Source: Gammaproteobacteria bacterium (GTDB taxonomy: Bacteria; Pseudomonadota; Gammaproteobacteria; Pseudomonadales; M0112). Taken from it: a stretch of DNA of 6,848 nucleotides. The translations under genes were made by a program, and so were the position numbers. Position 1 is the first letter of the stretch. The number at the start of each line of letters is the position of its first letter. Under the pieces are notes generated by a model. The model was given only the letters and a program-made list of their open reading frames with translations. It was not told where the DNA came from and did not search any database. The stretch covers positions 1 to 6,848 of the forward strand of contig SBFY01000085.1 of the NCBI GenBank assembly GCA_006227085.1. The letters run 5' to 3'. Shown here piece after piece: positions 5,530 through 6,848 of this stretch.

Positions 5530-6848
5530 ATGCAGGTTTCTGTAGAGACGATCCAGGGTCTGGAGCGCAAGATTATCGTGTCGGTTCCGGCGGAGCCGAT
5601 GGAAAAGGAAATCGAGTCACGCCTGGCGCGTGTTGCCAAGACGGCCCGTATCAAGGGTTTCCGTCCCGGCAAGGTGCCGCTGAAAGTGGTTCGCCAGCAT
5701 TACGGCATGGGCCTTCAGCAGGAAGTGCTGGGCGAGGTCATGAGCCGCAGTTTCTATGAAGCGGTACAACAGGAAAAGCTGCGTCCGGCTGGTCGTCCTG
5801 CCATTGAGCTGAAGGAAGTGCGCCCGGGCCAGAACATCCGTTTTGAAGCCACGTTCGAAGTTTACCCGGAAGTCAAACTGGCTGATTTGTCCGCCATTAC
5901 CGTGCAGAAGCCGGTTTCCGAAGTGACTGAAGCCGACATGGCTGAAATGATTGACCAGCTGCGCAAGCAGCAGTCGACATGGGAAACCGTGGATCGCGCT
6001 GCGCAGGAAGGTGATCGCGTCCTGCTGACCTTCGAAGGCACCATTGATGGTGAGCCGTTCGAGGGTGGCAAAGGCGAGAAGATGCCGGTGGTGATTGGCT
6101 CTGGCCGCATGATTGAAGGGTTTGAGGATGGCCTGGTCGGCTTGAAGGCCGGTGAGGAGAAAACCCTGGACCTGACTTTCCCGGAGGATTACCCGAAGGA
6201 GGAGTTGAAGGGCAAGCCGGTGCAGTTCAAGGTCAAGGCCGAGGAAGTCTCTGCCCAGGAGCCTGCCGTACTGGATGATGCGTTTTTCCGCCTGTTCGGT
6301 GTGGAAGAGGGTGGTGAGGCCAAATTCCGTGAGGAAGTGAAAGCCAATATGGAGCGCGAGCTCAAGCAGGGCATCCTCAACCGCCTGAAAACCCAGGTGA
6401 TGGATGGCTTGCTGGACCTGCACGATGTGGCGGTGCCGAAATCCCTGCTGAAGCAGGAAATTGATGCCCTGCGTGAGCAGGCTTTCCAGCAATTCGGTGG
6501 CGGCAGCAACCTCAGCCCTTCCATGCTGCCGGATGAATTGTTTGCCGAACGTGCCGAGCGTCGCGTGGCGCTGGGCATCATTGTCGCGACCCTGGTTGAC
6601 GAGCTGGGCATTAAACCGGATGCAGCCCAGGTGCGTAGCAAGGTGGAAGAGCTGGCCTCAACCTACCAGCAGCCTGAGCAGGTCATCCAGTGGTACTATT
6701 CCAACCAGGACCAGTTGGCCGTGATTGAATCCATGGTGCTGGAAGATGCGGTGGTGAATGCCGTATTGGAAAAGGCCGGATCCAGCGATCGCAAGGCATC
6801 CTACCGCGAGGTATTGCAAGGCGATTGGGGCAAGGAAAAGTCTGAAGA
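5530..6848 (+). CDS. tig: Trigger factor, ribosome-bound chaperone and prolyl isomerase (3' end cut)
   Basis: Binds near the ribosomal exit tunnel through protein L23, shields nascent chains, and carries an FKBP-type peptidyl-prolyl cis-trans isomerase domain. 439 complete codons are visible with no stop before the window edge; E. coli has 432 residues, so only a short tail should be missing. The N-terminal ribosome-binding domain (1 to about 115) contains the signature GFRPGKVP at 43-50, with Phe44-Arg45 as in E. coli but Pro46 in place of Lys46, as in pseudomonad relatives. The isomerase domain covers about 160-245 (GDRVLLTFEG, then SGRMIEGFEDGLVG at 191-204). The helical C-terminal arm domain follows, with AERRVALGI at 342-350 and PEQVIQWYY at 382-390. 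SYREVLQ at 424-430 matches the usual final motif, after which an extra charged segment (GDWGKEKSE) continues. In many gammaproteobacteria clpP, clpX and lon come next, which would fall outside the window. Confidence 0.97.
   Translation, partial: MQVSVETIQGLERKIIVSVPAEPMEKEIESRLARVAKTARIKGFRPGKVPLKVVRQHYGMGLQQEVLGEVMSRSFYEAVQQEKLRPAGRPAIELKEVRPGQNIRFEATFEVYPEVKLADLSAITVQKPVSEVTEADMAEMIDQLRKQQSTWETVDRAAQEGDRVLLTFEGTIDGEPFEGGKGEKMPVVIGSGRMIEGFEDGLVGLKAGEEKTLDLTFPEDYPKEELKGKPVQFKVKAEEVSAQEPAVLDDAFFRLFGVEEGGEAKFREEVKANMERELKQGILNRLKTQVMDGLLDLHDVAVPKSLLKQEIDALREQAFQQFGGGSNLSPSMLPDELFAERAERRVALGIIVATLVDELGIKPDAAQVRSKVEELASTYQQPEQVIQWYYSNQDQLAVIESMVLEDAVVNAVLEKAGSSDRKASYREVLQGDWGKEKSE

Noticed and set aside
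5617..6492. 291-residue open frame on the minus strand
   Set aside because: It is entirely antisense to tig, whose plus-strand product is unmistakable. Low-complexity Leu/His/Gln-rich composition is what a GC-rich gene gives when read backwards.

Overview
The window looks like ordinary core chromosome of a gammaproteobacterium of moderately high GC. The evidence is a FadB/FadA pair of the aerobic Escherichia/Pseudomonas type, a FieF/YiiP-type zinc/iron exporter with every metal-binding position conserved, a tRNA-Leu(UAG) with an encoded CCA end, and a trigger factor of the pseudomonad type. I cannot name a genus from the sequence. I see no insertion sequence, phage gene, CRISPR array or sign of recent transfer.

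Layout. Bases 1-5214 hold four plus-strand genes that overlap end to start by 1-4 bases: the 3' four fifths of fadB (5' end outside the window), fadA, fieF, and a diverged protein with the architecture of a type I phosphomannose isomerase. The spacing argues for one mRNA with coupled translation. Bases 5215-5351 are non-coding and hold a candidate promoter with a GC-rich discriminator, a weaker candidate terminator, and an imperfect hairpin. The tRNA-Leu follows at 5352-5436, then a 93-base spacer with a perfect 6-bp stem-loop. The trigger factor gene (tig) starts at 5530 and is cut by the right edge after 439 codons, very near its expected end.

How they work together. FadB and FadA form the soluble alpha2-beta2 multienzyme complex that runs the hydration, dehydrogenation and thiolysis steps of fatty-acid beta-oxidation. 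FieF is an inner-membrane Zn2+/Fe2+-proton antiporter with no known biochemical tie to beta-oxidation. The fourth gene keeps the candidate catalytic metal positions of the phosphomannose isomerase family, but with altered spacing, an extra N-terminal region and one ligand changed, so its substrate is unknown. The tRNA and trigger factor are a separate translation and protein-folding unit.

The most interesting points are the fourth protein and its translational linkage, with a metal exporter, to fadBA. No clearly new system is visible.
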